Shown here: in pieces, positions 1-9,700 of the stretch
Layout: each line of letters begins with the position of its first letter
Position numbering within the stretch: position 1 is the stretch's first letter
Notes under the pieces: model-generated
Databases searched by the model: none
Told to the model about the DNA's origin: nothing
What the model saw: only the letters and a program-made list of their open reading frames with translations
Translations under genes and position numbers: made by a program
Assembly: GCA_963677785.2 (NCBI GenBank)
Contig: CAXXDH010000002.1
Location: 620,001 to 684,000 of the forward strand
DNA from: G963665495 sp963677785
Lineage (GTDB): Bacteria > Desulfobacterota > Desulfovibrionia > Desulfovibrionales > Desulfovibrionaceae
Length of the DNA: 64,000 bases
Direction of reading: 5' to 3'

Positions 1-711
1 CTGCACGATGTGCATTTCGAACTGCGTATCGGGGAAATCCTTGCCGTGGTGGGCGTTGCGGGCAACGGGCAGAAGGTGCTCGTGGAATCCATCTGCGGCA
101 TGCAGAAACCGCCGTTGGACACGGTTTTTATCATGGGCAAACCCTGGCGGAATTTTTTCGCCAAGCTTTCCTGGAAAAAATCGCTTTCCTATGTCCCTGA
201 AGACCGTTTGGGCCTGGCCGTGGCCGAACAGATGGATTTGGTGGATAATTTATTGCTGACGACCCGCAAGGGTTTTTCCAAGGGGCCCTGGCTGAACCGT
301 AAACGGGCGGCCCAGACCATGACCGCCTTGATGGAAAAGCATCAGATCGCTTCCAACGGCATCCAGAGTCTGGCCTGGCAGCTTTCCGGGGGGAATCTGC
401 AAAAGGTGGTCATCTCGCGGGAACTGTACCGCCAGCCCGCGTTGATCGTTGCCGAACAGCCGACCCAGGGGCTGGATATTTCGGCCACGGAAAGTGTCTG
501 GAATCATCTATTGGATACGCGCGAAAAAGCGGGAATTCTGCTGGTCACCAGCGACCTGAACGAAGCGCTGCAACTGGCGGATCGCATTGCCGTGATCTAC
601 GAAGGGCGTTTCATGGATCTTTTCCCCGTGACGGATACGCAGAAGGTGGAGAAGATCGGATTGATGATGGCCGGGGTTTCGCCCGAACAACAGGATGCTG
701 TCGGGCAATAA
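1..711 (+). CDS. ABC transporter ATP-binding protein, C-terminal half (nucleoside/simple-sugar type), 5' truncated by window
   Basis: The reading frame is open from base 1, so the gene starts upstream. The 236 codons visible form the second nucleotide-binding domain of a tandem ATPase of the RbsA/YufO kind. There is a degenerate Walker A (GVAGNGQKVLVE), a C-loop LSGGNLQKV and a Walker B-like LIVAEQPTQGLD. The relaxed Walker A with GNGQ is typical of the second domain in this family, which energises uptake of ribose-like sugars or nucleosides with two membrane permeases and a BMP-type binding protein. No permease follows here, so those genes must lie upstream or elsewhere. The substrate cannot be told from this half. 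Confidence 0.85.
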   Translation: MHDVHFELRIGEILAVVGVAGNGQKVLVESICGMQKPPLDTVFIMGKPWRNFFAKLSWKKSLSYVPEDRLGLAVAEQMDLVDNLLLTTRKGFSKGPWLNRKRAAQTMTALMEKHQIASNGIQSLAWQLSGGNLQKVVISRELYRQPALIVAEQPTQGLDISATESVWNHLLDTREKAGILLVTSDLNEALQLADRIAVIYEGRFMDLFPVTDTQKVEKIGLMMAGVSPEQQDAVGQ

Positions 712-885
712 TAAAGATTCATCGGGTGATACGTATTGTAAAAATACTGTCAGGTGTTCATGGAGACGCGTTCAGTATCGGCTGCATGAGCCACAACATG
801 GCATGCAACGGTTGGGGGGCTCGTACGTTGCATTTGTCGAAACGCTGCCTTTGCCCGGAGTTGGCTGTTTGAGGTGCATGAGTCT

Positions 886-2505
886 ATGAAGTGTTCCTTT
901 GTTGAAAAAACATCTTTCCCTTTCATCCTGATCAGTGTGCTCATCTTTTTGGCTTACGCCAATTCGTTGAAAGGCGAGTTCCTTTATGACGACTACGCCA
1001 ATATCATCGCCAACAATTCCATACGTGGTGAATGGACTCTCAAGGGGCTGCTGTTCCCTCCGGGCACTTCCTTCAGAGGACGTCCCCTGGCGAGTCTCAG
1101 TTTTGCCCTGAATTACGCCATAAGCGGACTCTCTCCGTGGAGTTACCACTTGTTCAATCTGGCGGTGCATATTTTTTCCGTGCTTTTATTATATGGCATC
1201 ACTCTACGGCTGCTGCGTACCGAAAAGTTGCGTTCGTTCACCGACGTGGCAATGCCTCTGGCTCTCTCCATTTCCCTTGTTTGGGGGCTGCACCCCTTGC
1301 TGACTCAGGCCGTGAGTTATATCTCGCAACGCATGGAATCCCTGGCCGCCATGTTTTTTTTGGCCACAGTGTATGCCGCCATTGCCGGATGGGAATCCTT
1401 GCGGCGTAAAAATTTGCTACACGGCCTTGCCCTGCTCTCCTGCCTGTTGGGTGTTTTTGTAAAAGAAATCATCGTTGCTGCGCCGTTCATGGTGCTGCTC
1501 TGCGATTACCTTTTCTACGCAGGCTCTGTGCGTAATGCTATACGCCGTTCCCCTCTATTGTACGCCGGACTGTTCATTGCCCTTGCCGTACTCGCTGCCA
1601 TGGTCTCAACCGGCATGACGTTTTCTACCAACGCCATGAATACGCATTTGACCCCCTTTGCCTATCTTGTGGCGCAAAGTGAAGTCGTGTTTCACTATTT
1701 GTATCTGACCTTCTGGCCCGACAATCTGATTTTTTCTTACGACAGGGCGCCTGCGGTCCTGGAAAACGCTTGGCCTTTTCTCTGCCTGTACGGAGGGGGA
1801 GCGGCGGCGACGTTGTATCTCGTCATCCGCAAGCATCCGACGGCCCTGCCCATGGCCTGGATATTTTTTACCCTGGCGCCCACCAGTAGCTTTGTGCCCC
1901 TGACTTTTCTCATTTTCGAATACCGCATGTACCTGCCGCTCATGGGCGTCATCGGCCTTGTGCTGCCTCTTGGCCATCTCGCTTTTAAAAAAATCGGTCA
2001 AAGACAACATATCAGCTTGGGGAAGCTGGAACTCTTATGCGTCGGCATTATGATTTTCGCACTTGGCATGGCAACCGTTGTTCGCAACAAAGCCTATCAA
2101 AGCGACATCTTTATTTGGGCGGACACTGTGGTCAAACAGCCCACGAACGTCATCGCGCTCAACAACCTCGGCGCTTCTCTTATTTCCGCCCGGCGTCCCA
2201 AAGAGGCCTTGCCCATTCTCAAACGTTCTCTGGAACTCGCCCCGGACGCCGACAGCAAAACCTACAGCAATCTCGGCGGTGCTTATGTCTTATCGGGGCA
2301 GTACGAAAAATCCTTATCCTACCTGGAAAAAGCCATAACACGCGATTCCAATAATTTCGTAGCCTTCAATACCCTCGGTTTTGCATATGAAAAACTCGGG
2401 AAGCCGGACAAAGCCATCGCTTTTTACGAACGAGCCCATCAACTCAATCCCGCATACGCACAAGCCAAACACAATATGAACCGTCTTGAGCGAAAAATGC
2501 AATAA
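886..2505 (+). CDS. Polytopic membrane protein with C-terminal TPRs (Tmtc-like)
   Basis: 539 residues. The N-terminal three quarters carries about ten hydrophobic segments. An early acidic motif, FLYDDYANI (near residue 35), resembles the first-loop DD/DE of GT-C glycosyltransferases. Residues of about 420-535 form three TPR units (NNLGASL, SNLGGAYVLSGQYEKSL, FNTLGFAYEKLGKPDKAI). This layout matches bacterial Tmtc-like proteins, which are probably O-mannosyl or other lipid-sugar transferases; activity here is inferred. I chose the ATG at 886, preceded by GAGGTG, over the GTG at 874. A 174-base gap separates it from the ABC ATPase, so it is probably transcribed alone. Confidence 0.75.
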   Translation: MKCSFVEKTSFPFILISVLIFLAYANSLKGEFLYDDYANIIANNSIRGEWTLKGLLFPPGTSFRGRPLASLSFALNYAISGLSPWSYHLFNLAVHIFSVLLLYGITLRLLRTEKLRSFTDVAMPLALSISLVWGLHPLLTQAVSYISQRMESLAAMFFLATVYAAIAGWESLRRKNLLHGLALLSCLLGVFVKEIIVAAPFMVLLCDYLFYAGSVRNAIRRSPLLYAGLFIALAVLAAMVSTGMTFSTNAMNTHLTPFAYLVAQSEVVFHYLYLTFWPDNLIFSYDRAPAVLENAWPFLCLYGGGAAATLYLVIRKHPTALPMAWIFFTLAPTSSFVPLTFLIFEYRMYLPLMGVIGLVLPLGHLAFKKIGQRQHISLGKLELLCVGIMIFALGMATVVRNKAYQSDIFIWADTVVKQPTNVIALNNLGASLISARRPKEALPILKRSLELAPDADSKTYSNLGGAYVLSGQYEKSLSYLEKAITRDSNNFVAFNTLGFAYEKLGKPDKAIAFYERAHQLNPAYAQAKHNMNRLERKMQ

Positions 2506-2539
2506 GATGGTACCCAGCGCAAAAAGTAATTAGTCGTTC

Positions 2540-2822
2540 TTGAAAAACGTTCTGGTGGGTTTGCCTCGAACAGGTAAGCCGTCGTCTCTGACGACATTAC
2601 TCGCCAAGGCACTACCTTCCCGGCGTTTGTGAACAGCTGCGGAAAATGGAAAGCTAATCACAGTCAGATGGTGCTGCCGGTACCATGTTGTGGATGCCCG
2701 AAGTATCGAAACAGGGTGGTTTGTGGGAGGCTCCGAGAAGAGCTTGAGGAAACTACGCGCCCTTTGTGAATTCTATAAAATGCAGTTGGATAGGGCACAG
2801 CGTATCAGGGCGTATACACTTA
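2540..2822 (+). pseudogene. Decayed ORF with in-frame TGA, 3' end cut by the IS
   Basis: Starting at TTG 2540, one frame is open up to the IS end except for a single TGA at 2630-2632. The first 30 codons read like the start of a P-loop protein (MKNVLVGLPRTGK followed by PSS, where S/T is expected after K). After the stop the same frame continues for about 63 codons with plausible composition (VVDARSIETGWF, LRKLRALCEFYKMQ) before running into the inverted repeat at 2823. I do not recognise the family. One stop plus truncation by an insertion suggests a dead gene, but it could be chance in a non-coding stretch of this size. Confidence 0.35.
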
Positions 2823-2840
2823 GAACTTATCCGTAAATAA
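2823..2840. repeat. IS left terminal inverted repeat
   Basis: Begins GAACTTATCCG and is the exact reverse complement of 3723-3740. It overlaps the transposase stop codon at 2827-2829. Confidence 0.9.
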
Positions 2841-3670
2841 TGCCTGTTTTCCGTAAAGCTATGATCGTAGCAGCTAACTGAGTCAAAGCCATGTGTGTTG
2901 AAAAAAGTTTTTCAAATCTTACAAGGAGTTTCCTGAATCGGTTGAACCAGGAAAGGCTCACCTCTACAATCCATCTGCGTGCTTTGAACTCGGGGTTACG
3001 TTTCTTTTCGTCGATCTCTTCACCACGTGGGCGGACATGTGGAATATACCCAGCTTTTTCAATGCAGCTACGAGCTTCATCTCCAGTATATCCGGCGTCT
3101 GCGCAAAGATTCTCTTTGAGTTCAATGGCTGGCTTATGCACGACTTTGTCGTTCAGCACATTCTCCAATTGGGAAACATCATGCCGATTGGCCCCGGTCA
3201 CGACGATCGATAACGGGACGCCACGCTCGTCCACCAGCAGGTGGCGCTTGGATCCTTTTTTTTCCCCGATCCGTGGGGTTTCGCCCCTCGGCTTCGCGCG
3301 CCAGAGGAGCTTTGTACATCCCCCCATCAATGGCTTGCCACTCCCAAGCTATACCCATCATTTCATCGTACTCGGCCAATCCTGCTTGCCAAAGAGCCAG
3401 AAAAAATCCTTCTTGTTCCCACTTGCGAAAATAGGCGTGGATCGAACTCGGACTACCAAACATTTTTTTGGGCAAGGCCTTCCATTGAATTCCAGTACGC
3501 AGAACAAATACAATAGCTTCAAAAACCTTACGGGGTGGAAGAGGCTTACGTCCGCCACCGGTTTTTCTTTTATATTGCTTCGCCTCGTCCCGCTTTGGGA
3601 CGGGGACAAGAGGTTCAACGATCGCCCAAAAGGCATCGGAAACTTCCCAAGATTTTATTTTACTGGCCAT
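2827..3670 (-). CDS. IS5-family transposase in two overlapping frames (orfA/orfB)
   Basis: orfA (3670 down to 3179) has the N-terminal helix-turn-helix region and the first catalytic Asp (WQAIDGG). orfB (ending at 2827) supplies the second Asp (CADAGYTGD) and the Glu (WIVEVSLSWFNRFRKL), completing a DDE catalytic triad. The frames are joined at a run of eight A on the coding strand (T8 at 3256-3263), where orfB lies +1 relative to orfA. Slippage there would give a fused protein of about 280 residues, the usual size for IS5-family transposases. Two-frame transposases with programmed frameshift or transcriptional slippage are known in the IS427 group, so I read this as functional recoding rather than decay. 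Confidence 0.85.
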
Positions 3671-3722
3671 TTATCACTCCTCAATAAAAAGGAGGATAGC
3701 AAAAAATCTAGACAAAGTCTAA

Positions 3723-3740
3723 TTATTTACGGATAAGTTC
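3723..3740. repeat. IS right terminal inverted repeat
   Basis: Exact reverse complement of 2823-2840, followed by the TTA target duplication at 3741-3743. The transposase start lies 53 bases inside. Confidence 0.9.
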
Positions 3741-3743
3741 TTA

Positions 3744-3772
3744 TAAAAAAAGGCGCCCGGTTGGAGCGCCTT
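3744..3772 (-). terminator. Intrinsic terminator of the gene at 3784-4302
   Basis: Stem AAGGCGC/GCGCCTT (3750-3756 and 3766-3772), with a run of seven A on the plus strand, which is the T tract on the minus strand. The IS inserted immediately beyond the T tract, leaving the terminator intact. Confidence 0.75.
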
Positions 3773-3783
3773 GTCTTGCCGGT

Positions 3784-4302
3784 TCAGGCCAGCATCTCGT
3801 GAAATTGCCGGACCTTGTATTGAATGTTGTTCCACAGGCCCTGCGGTGAGTACATGCCGGATGCAGCAGTCGGCAGGTGCAGCAGCTTGTCAGCGTAGCG
3901 TTGCAGCCAGAGCACCATCAGGATCTGTTCCCTGCCGGAAATGGTCAGGGACGGGTCTTGTTCGATTTTATTCGCGGTGTCGCGCATCATGTCCGCAACC
4001 ATTTCGGCCACGGTGGGGTCGGTGATTTTTCCTTGCTGCAGGATGGATGCGGCGCTGTTGGCGATACAGAGTAGGGCATCCACAGAGCTGACCGTGGCTG
4101 ACGCGGGCAGCTGATTTTCATTGGCGCGAGCTGCGGCATCGTGCTGCTGGGAGGTTTCGCCGATGGAATCGAGAGTTTCCCCGATCATGGCCCAGGTAAA
4201 AAAGCCGTTCATGTCCATTTCCTCCTCGACCGGCGCGTCCAATTCCTGCGTGATCAGAGCGTCAATATAACTGCTCAGTTCAGTGTAGTCTTCCAGTACC
4301 AT
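3784..4302 (-). CDS. Hypothetical protein, acidic helical, cytoplasmic
   Basis: 172 residues. The start at 4302 has a good Shine-Dalgarno (AGGAGA) seven bases upstream. There is no signal peptide or membrane segment. The N-terminus is acidic (MVLEDYTELSSYIDAL, then EEEMDMN) and the rest is predicted mostly helical. I do not recognise a family. It has its own terminator and a 415-base upstream gap, so it is probably a single-gene unit. Codon use looks like that of its neighbours, which argues for a real gene. Confidence 0.65.
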   Translation of the reverse strand: MVLEDYTELSSYIDALITQELDAPVEEEMDMNGFFTWAMIGETLDSIGETSQQHDAAARANENQLPASATVSSVDALLCIANSAASILQQGKITDPTVAEMVADMMRDTANKIEQDPSLTISGREQILMVLWLQRYADKLLHLPTAASGMYSPQGLWNNIQYKVRQFHEMLA

Positions 4303-4717
4303 ACGAATTCTCCTGGTTAGACAATGGGTGCGGTATGTCGTTTTATGTTCCCCACAAGTGGAGAGATGTATACATTATACATTTTTCTTCAAGAGGGTAA
4401 AATACTGTATTTCCGATTTGTAATACTCGTGTAATATACCCGGTACTGTGCATGTGGCCGATGAGAAAAACAGGTTCAAATCGATTGGGCTTCATGCTGT
4501 TATACAGTACATGACGCAGCAATCCCGCTTCGGGTTGACGCGGATGTGAAAAAAAAGCCGCGCTCTGCAATTCGCACAATTCGCAGGGACATCTGAGGCC
4601 AAGGCGCGACTAGCCGTTTTTACACCGGTTTTGTTGACAAAACGGCTATTGGCATGCAGCGGTTAGCAGGCCGCGCATTCGGGTGGAAAACGGACCGGAG
4701 GATTTGTTTGTTTACAT
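4303..4717. other. 415-base intergenic region upstream of the 3784 gene
   Basis: Contains no convincing gene. A minus-strand frame at 4343-4579 has no ribosome binding site and no recognisable protein. The part nearest the start codon (4340-4450) is AT-rich and could hold the promoter for the 3784 gene. Around 4611-4648 there are two mutually exclusive inverted repeats, listed separately. Confidence 0.5.
4611..4648. promoter_or_regulatory. Alternative hairpins between two minus-strand genes
   Basis: TAGCCGTTTT (4611-4620) pairs perfectly with AAAACGGCTA (4639-4648) across an 18-base spacer. The spacer also contains GTTTTGT (4628-4634), which pairs with ACAAAAC (4637-4643). The two hairpins share bases 4639-4643 and exclude each other. 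This could be an attenuator, an operator or a leftover terminator of the TetR gene; nothing seen decides. Confidence 0.35.
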
Positions 4718-5314
4718 TTATTTTTCGCCTGACAAAAGAAAAGCGATGACACGCTTGCTTAACACGGCCATTTCCTTACACTTCCTGGGAGAAGGCTTAA
4801 CCCTCTTGTACAGTTCCAACATCTCGAGTTGCCCGCCAAGGTAAGCGGCCAGCGCTTCCTCTCCAGCTGAGGAGATATTCGCGTTGTGAGCCGCGTGCAG
4901 TTTTTTTTGAATGCACGTCAGGGCGATTTCCTCGGCTTTAAGCAGAAGTTCGGATACGGCAGCATTCCGTCCGGCCTCACAGACCACCTCCATATAGACC
5001 TGAAAGTTGTCATATTCCTTGCTCTTCATAATATGGTCGACAACGGCGCATAGCCCTTTCTCGATCGATGGAATGGTTTCCAGATAGGCAGCAAGCTCCA
5101 TGGATTTTGCGACTTCGCGTTCGGCGATATGGACGATGATCGCATCTTTGGAGGCAAAATAATGATAGACCGTTCCCGGACTCAGTCCCGCCAAGCTGCA
5201 GATTTCCTGCATACTCGATTTGTGAAATCCGTTTTTTTGAAAACAGGTCAGAGCAGCGTTGACTATCTGTTCTTTGCGTTTTCGGGTGCCTTCCTTGCTC
5301 GTCTTTCTGCCCAT
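4718..5314 (-). CDS. TetR-family transcriptional regulator of the adjacent efflux operon
   Basis: 198 residues, usual for TetR. Residues of about 13-60 form the helix-turn-helix domain (AALTCFQKNGFHKSSMQEIC, then SLAGLSPGTVYHYFASKDAI). The remainder is the helical ligand and dimer domain. It is divergent from the RND operon starting at 5433, and the shared 118-base spacer holds repeated TTCGAA-centred sites, so it most likely represses both itself and the pump. The inducing ligand is unknown. AAGGA lies upstream of the ATG at 5314. Confidence 0.9.
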   Translation of the reverse strand: MGRKTSKEGTRKRKEQIVNAALTCFQKNGFHKSSMQEICSLAGLSPGTVYHYFASKDAIIVHIAEREVAKSMELAAYLETIPSIEKGLCAVVDHIMKSKEYDNFQVYMEVVCEAGRNAAVSELLLKAEEIALTCIQKKLHAAHNANISSAGEEALAAYLGGQLEMLELYKRVKPSPRKCKEMAVLSKRVIAFLLSGEK

Positions 5315-5330
5315 GGCTTATTCCTTTTTT

Positions 5331-5408
5331 AGAATAATCGTTCGAAGAATATTGACAGTGACCGCGAGTCGTGTCAAATATTTCTCGAATGAATGTTCGA
5401 ATAATATA
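5331..5408. promoter_or_regulatory. Divergent promoter and probable TetR operators
   Basis: The motif GTTCGAA(G/T)AATAT occurs twice in direct orientation (starting near 5340 and 5395). The second copy overlaps the inverted repeat TCGAA-N6-TTCGA (5385-5400). Between them lie TTGACA (5352-5357) and its inverse TGTCAA (5372-5377), which could serve as -35 boxes for the two directions. Operators overlapping both promoters are what a divergent TetR/efflux pair needs. Binding is inferred. Confidence 0.6.
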
Positions 5409-5432
5409 CAGATTCAAAAAGCGGGAAGCCAT

Positions 5433-6752
5433 ATGAAAATACCAACCATGAAACTAATGGGTTGGTTGTTGCTGGCCGGAAGCGTGCTGCTGGTAGCCGT
5501 GGTCTGGCTGGAACGCCATGAAGAAAAGCAGCTTCGACAGGAACAGGCGCCAAGGCCGAACCGGCCGGTGTCAATAAGCATCACGGCAGTGGAGTCCGGA
5601 GAGCTGACGCGTTGGGTAGTGGGTGAGGGAAGAGTTCAGGCGGTACGTAAGCGCGTTTTGCAGTTCGAGGAATCTGGAATGGTCGCAAAGGTTGCAAAAG
5701 CCCCGGACGGGGGATGCATCCGCGAAGGGACCATGGTTTCGGGCCCAGGTGCAAAACATCCGAAGGGTCAGATGCTTGCCAAGCTCGACGACCGGGATAC
5801 ACAGGCTGAAATACGCCAATCAGAAGCCGCACAGGCAGAAGCTTTAAACGAGTTAACGTCGCAGCAGGCGGCATTGTCGCAGAGCAAAAATGATTTGAGA
5901 GAGGCGCAACGGCATGCAAGGCGCAATAGCAGGCTCTTTTCCAAACGCGTCGTACCGCAAAGCGATTTGGACAAGGCTGAGGTTGCATACAAAAATGCGC
6001 ATGAAGCCGTAAAACGCGCCGAAGCTGCCGTAGCTGCGGCGTCTTCCAGGGTGGAAAGCGCGAAAGCCGTGTTGGAAAAAGCCAAGCGGGTTCAGGATAA
6101 AATAACTTTGTACGCGCCTTTTGATGGACTGCTGGCGCGTATCAACATTAGAGAAGGCGATTTTTTTGATCTGGACGATGTGGACCACTCCAGCGAGAGT
6201 AATCTGTTGGAAACAGCGGCTATGACCGTGATTGATCCCACTGAGATGGAGGTGACATTGTATCTTCCCGAATATGAAGGAAGGGGCGTTACAACCGGAC
6301 AGCGGGTTTTGGTGGTTCCCGGCGCCGTGGACGGGGCGCGCGCCGGAGCGGACAAGGAAGAACTGTTCGCTGAAGGTACGGTTCATGCGGTGAGTCCGCA
6401 GGTGGATGCCGCACGACGGGCCATTCTGGTCAAGGTTCGCTTCCGGCAGCGGGAGAATCGTATTTTGGATGGTATGTTCGTCAGTTGCTGGATAGCGGTG
6501 GAGACAAAGAAAAATGCTTTAAAGGTTCCGCTGGCGTGCTTGTTATTTGAAAACGATCAGGCTTTTGTTTTTACCGTTGCGAACAGTCAGGCAGTCAAGC
6601 GGAAAATAGAGCTGGGAATCATCGATGAAGCGTACGCCGAGGTCCTGGTTGGACTGCGGGAGGGCGAAACCGTGGCCTGCAAAGGGCGAAAACAACTGCA
6701 CTCCGGCCAGCCGGTGCGAAAGGTCGAGGCAGGAGAGGTGTCGGATGACTGA
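5433..6752 (+). CDS. RND efflux periplasmic adaptor (membrane fusion protein)
   Basis: 439 residues from the ATG at 5433. Earlier in-frame codons would overlap the regulatory spacer. An N-terminal membrane anchor (WLLLAGSVLLVAVVWL) is followed by a biotinyl-lipoyl-like region, a long coiled-coil hairpin (residues of about 130-210, many Ala/Glu/Lys) and beta-barrel domains (APFDGLLARINIREGDF is the lipoyl return motif). It would join the inner-membrane pump to an outer-membrane channel. The next gene starts inside its last codons (8-base overlap), so the two are translationally coupled. No lipobox is seen; anchoring is by the N-terminal helix. Confidence 0.9.
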   Translation: MKIPTMKLMGWLLLAGSVLLVAVVWLERHEEKQLRQEQAPRPNRPVSISITAVESGELTRWVVGEGRVQAVRKRVLQFEESGMVAKVAKAPDGGCIREGTMVSGPGAKHPKGQMLAKLDDRDTQAEIRQSEAAQAEALNELTSQQAALSQSKNDLREAQRHARRNSRLFSKRVVPQSDLDKAEVAYKNAHEAVKRAEAAVAAASSRVESAKAVLEKAKRVQDKITLYAPFDGLLARINIREGDFFDLDDVDHSSESNLLETAAMTVIDPTEMEVTLYLPEYEGRGVTTGQRVLVVPGAVDGARAGADKEELFAEGTVHAVSPQVDAARRAILVKVRFRQRENRILDGMFVSCWIAVETKKNALKVPLACLLFENDQAFVFTVANSQAVKRKIELGIIDEAYAEVLVGLREGETVACKGRKQLHSGQPVRKVEAGEVSDD

Positions 6753-9700
6753 TGCAACAAGGAAGGCCGACAACACCGGTAAGCCCAACGCCTTTTTTGA
6801 TTTTTTCTTTCTTCGGCCAGTTCCCACGGTAATTTGGATTTTATTGCTGGGCGTTTTTGGAGTGGTGGGGTTCAACTCCATGATCAAGGAGTCTTTGCCT
6901 GATCTGGAAATACCTGAATTTTCAATAGAGACTACCTGGGAGGGCGCCACCCCCGCCATGGTGGAAAAGGAGATCACGCAACCGATTGAAAAGGAGCTTC
7001 AAGGCGTTCGGGGGGTGAAAAAAATCTACAGCGCTTCCCGGTACGGTATTTCCAGTGTGGCAGTGAGTTTTCAAGCCGAATGCAGACAGTCCGAGAGCAT
7101 GCAGCTTGTGCAGCGCCATGTGGCTTTAGCCGCGGCCCATTTGCCCAAAGCCGCTGAGCGGCCCAGGGTGGAGGCTTCGTCTGTAAATGATCTGCCTGTG
7201 GCCACCATAGCGTTGTTCGGAAATGTGGGACAGGCAGAGTTGGAAGCATTGGCAGAATCCACCAAGCGCAAACTGCAGCGCATTCATGGAGTGCGTCGCA
7301 TCAATATGACGGGAGCGCGCCGGAGCGTGGTACGTGTGCAGCTTCTTCCGCAACGATTGAAGGCGTACGGCTTGCCTGCGACCCTGGTACGCGAATGTAT
7401 CGTGAATCATGGGGCAGATGCACCTTGGGGCCGTTTCGAGCATACGGGCCTGCAGTTTTCCATGAAAATGGACGGAGCGTATACCTCGCTGGAGACGCTG
7501 CGGCAGCTGGTGATAACACGATTGCCGGGAGACCGTCTCGTACGGCTTCAGGACGTGGCCCAAGTCCGTATGGGGCAGACGCGTGAAAAAACGCGCGCTT
7601 CATTGAGCTGGGGGGGCGAGTTCGTCCCGGTAATCTCCCTGGATGTGCTAAAAATATCCGGTACGGACACTATGGGTTTGGTACGTGCGCTTGAAAGCGA
7701 GCTGCGGTCTTTAAGTGCTGGCGTCGATTGGCCCCAGGGAGTGTCCTGGCGGCTGCTTGGGAATCAGGCGGAAGCTATTCAAGTCGAACTCGATCGCGGA
7801 GTAAGCAACGGATGGCAGGCCATGCTGGCGGTTTTTGTGGTGCTGTTTATTTTTCTCTCCTGGCGGGAGGCCCTGGTCGCGGCTTTGTTGGTCCCCTTGA
7901 CGCTGTCAGGGACCGTGGCCGTACTTTGGGTTCTTGGGTATACTTTCAACATGCTGGTCATTGTGGGCATGATTCTGGCGTTGGGACTGTTGGTGGATGA
8001 CTTCATATTGATTATGGAGGGCATGCATGAAGGGATTTTTATCAGACAGCTGGGATTTGTGGAGAGTGTGCGGCGCACAATAAGAACATATGCGCTACCT
8101 TCCTTTTCAGGTTCCATTACCACTATTCTCGTGCTTGCCCCCATAGCTTTTGTTGGCGGAGAAGATGGGAAGTTTATCCGAGTAATTCCTGTGACAGCGG
8201 CTGTCTGCCTGGTGATGTCTTACCTTGTTTCCGTTTTGCTTGGGCCTTCCTTGTCTCGGCTTTTTCTGGGGACCGGCAAGAAAAAGTTCAGTCCGGGCGC
8301 GGTTGACCGCTTTTCACAGAAGATGGAAAAAAAGCTGGCCGACTTCCTCGGGCGCGTAATTCTCAAAAGCCGTAAGCGCGCTTTGGCCTGGGTCATGTGC
8401 GCATTGGGGCTTTTTCTTTTGAGCCTGGTTGCTGCAAGCGAGTTGCGCGACACCCTGTACCCCAAAGAGGACGGCCGTACGCTTGGTATCACTGTTGAGC
8501 TTGAGGCGGATGCCACACTGAAAGATGCGGATCGTGCGGGACAGCGGATCGGGGCCATTTTACGCGGTAAATCCTATCTGGAGCATGTGGTGCGCGTGGT
8601 AGGGGCTAAAGATGCCTACTCGTTTTCCTCTATTTATGACTATCTTGGACAGGCCGAGGCAGTTAACCGCGTAGGCTTTGCCTGTTACTTTACGCCCGGC
8701 AAACAGCGAGACAAATTGCTGCATGCCTATGTTGAACCATTGCGTACGGAGCTTGAGGCCGCATTGGCCAGTGAGGCGGGAGCCCGTGTTTTCATGAATC
8801 CGGCCATCGGCGGATCGTCCAACGAAGATGCGGTGCAAATCGAGATCAGTGGGGAGGAGCTGTCCCGTTTGCGTGGCATAGCCCAGGATGTTCGGATGCT
8901 TTTGGAACGAATACCGGGTGTTGTCGATATCCGCGACTCTATCGGGAGGGCAGGAACGGAGCTGCGTTTTCGCCCAATGCCGGAGGCCCTGGATTATTAC
9001 CAAATCAGCCAGAGCGACATGGCAGGACAGATGCTTGCTTACATGGAAGAAGAGAAACTTGCCAAGTACCGCCGTCCGGGCACCCAGGACGATCTGGATA
9101 TTCGTCTGGAGACGTTGTGGAGCAAGGGTACGGAAAAGGAAGGTATTTTCCGGGATTTTGAAGAGCTGGCCCAGTTGTCCATCATTGATGGCAAAGGCCG
9201 CGCCGTGCCGCTTTGGAGCCTGGCAGAGCCCGTAATCTCGTCAAGCGATACTGTTATTCCGCGGAAAGAGGGGACCCGCTCGATAACGGTGCTGGCTAAA
9301 CTGAACGGCGCGTATCTTTCGGAAGTGTTGGAAAACATGCGGCCGCAGATGGAGAAGCTGAAACAGGGCTGGCCCGCGGGGTATGATTATAATTTTGCCG
9401 GTGAGAAGGACGAAAAAAAGACCTATGAAAATATGCTTATAGCGTTTTGCGCCGCTGTGTTGCTTGTTTATGCCGTGCTATCGTTGCTTTTCGATTCGCT
9501 GCTTTATCCAGGAATTATTTTAAGTACGGTGCTGTTCTCCCTGGTCGGCGTATTTTTCGGATTTATGCTTTGCGGCATCCCGTTTTCCTTTTCCGCCTCC
9601 ATCGGCATCGTTGCCTTGGTGGGCATTGTGGTTAACGATGCCATAATTCTGGTTGAAACGATGCGTACGCACAGCCGCTCAGGAAAAGATGTCTTCAGCG

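Larger units (their letters stand above)
2823..3740 (-). mobile_element. IS5-family insertion sequence (IS427-like), apparently complete
   Basis: A 918-bp element bounded by perfect 18-bp inverted repeats (2823-2840 and 3723-3740). It is flanked by a 3-bp direct repeat TTA (2820-2822 and 3741-3743), matching the TNA target of the IS427 group. It carries one transposase split into two frames on the minus strand. Identical ends and intact duplication suggest a recent insertion. It landed beside the terminator of the gene at 3784 and inside or at the end of the decayed ORF at 2540. Confidence 0.9.

Noticed and set aside
2827..3670. Calling the split transposase a pseudogene
   Set aside because: The frames join at an A8 run, both halves are intact, and the IS ends and target duplication are perfect.
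4343..4579. 78-codon minus-strand frame
   Set aside because: Lies in an AT-rich promoter-like spacer without Shine-Dalgarno; composition unlike the neighbours.
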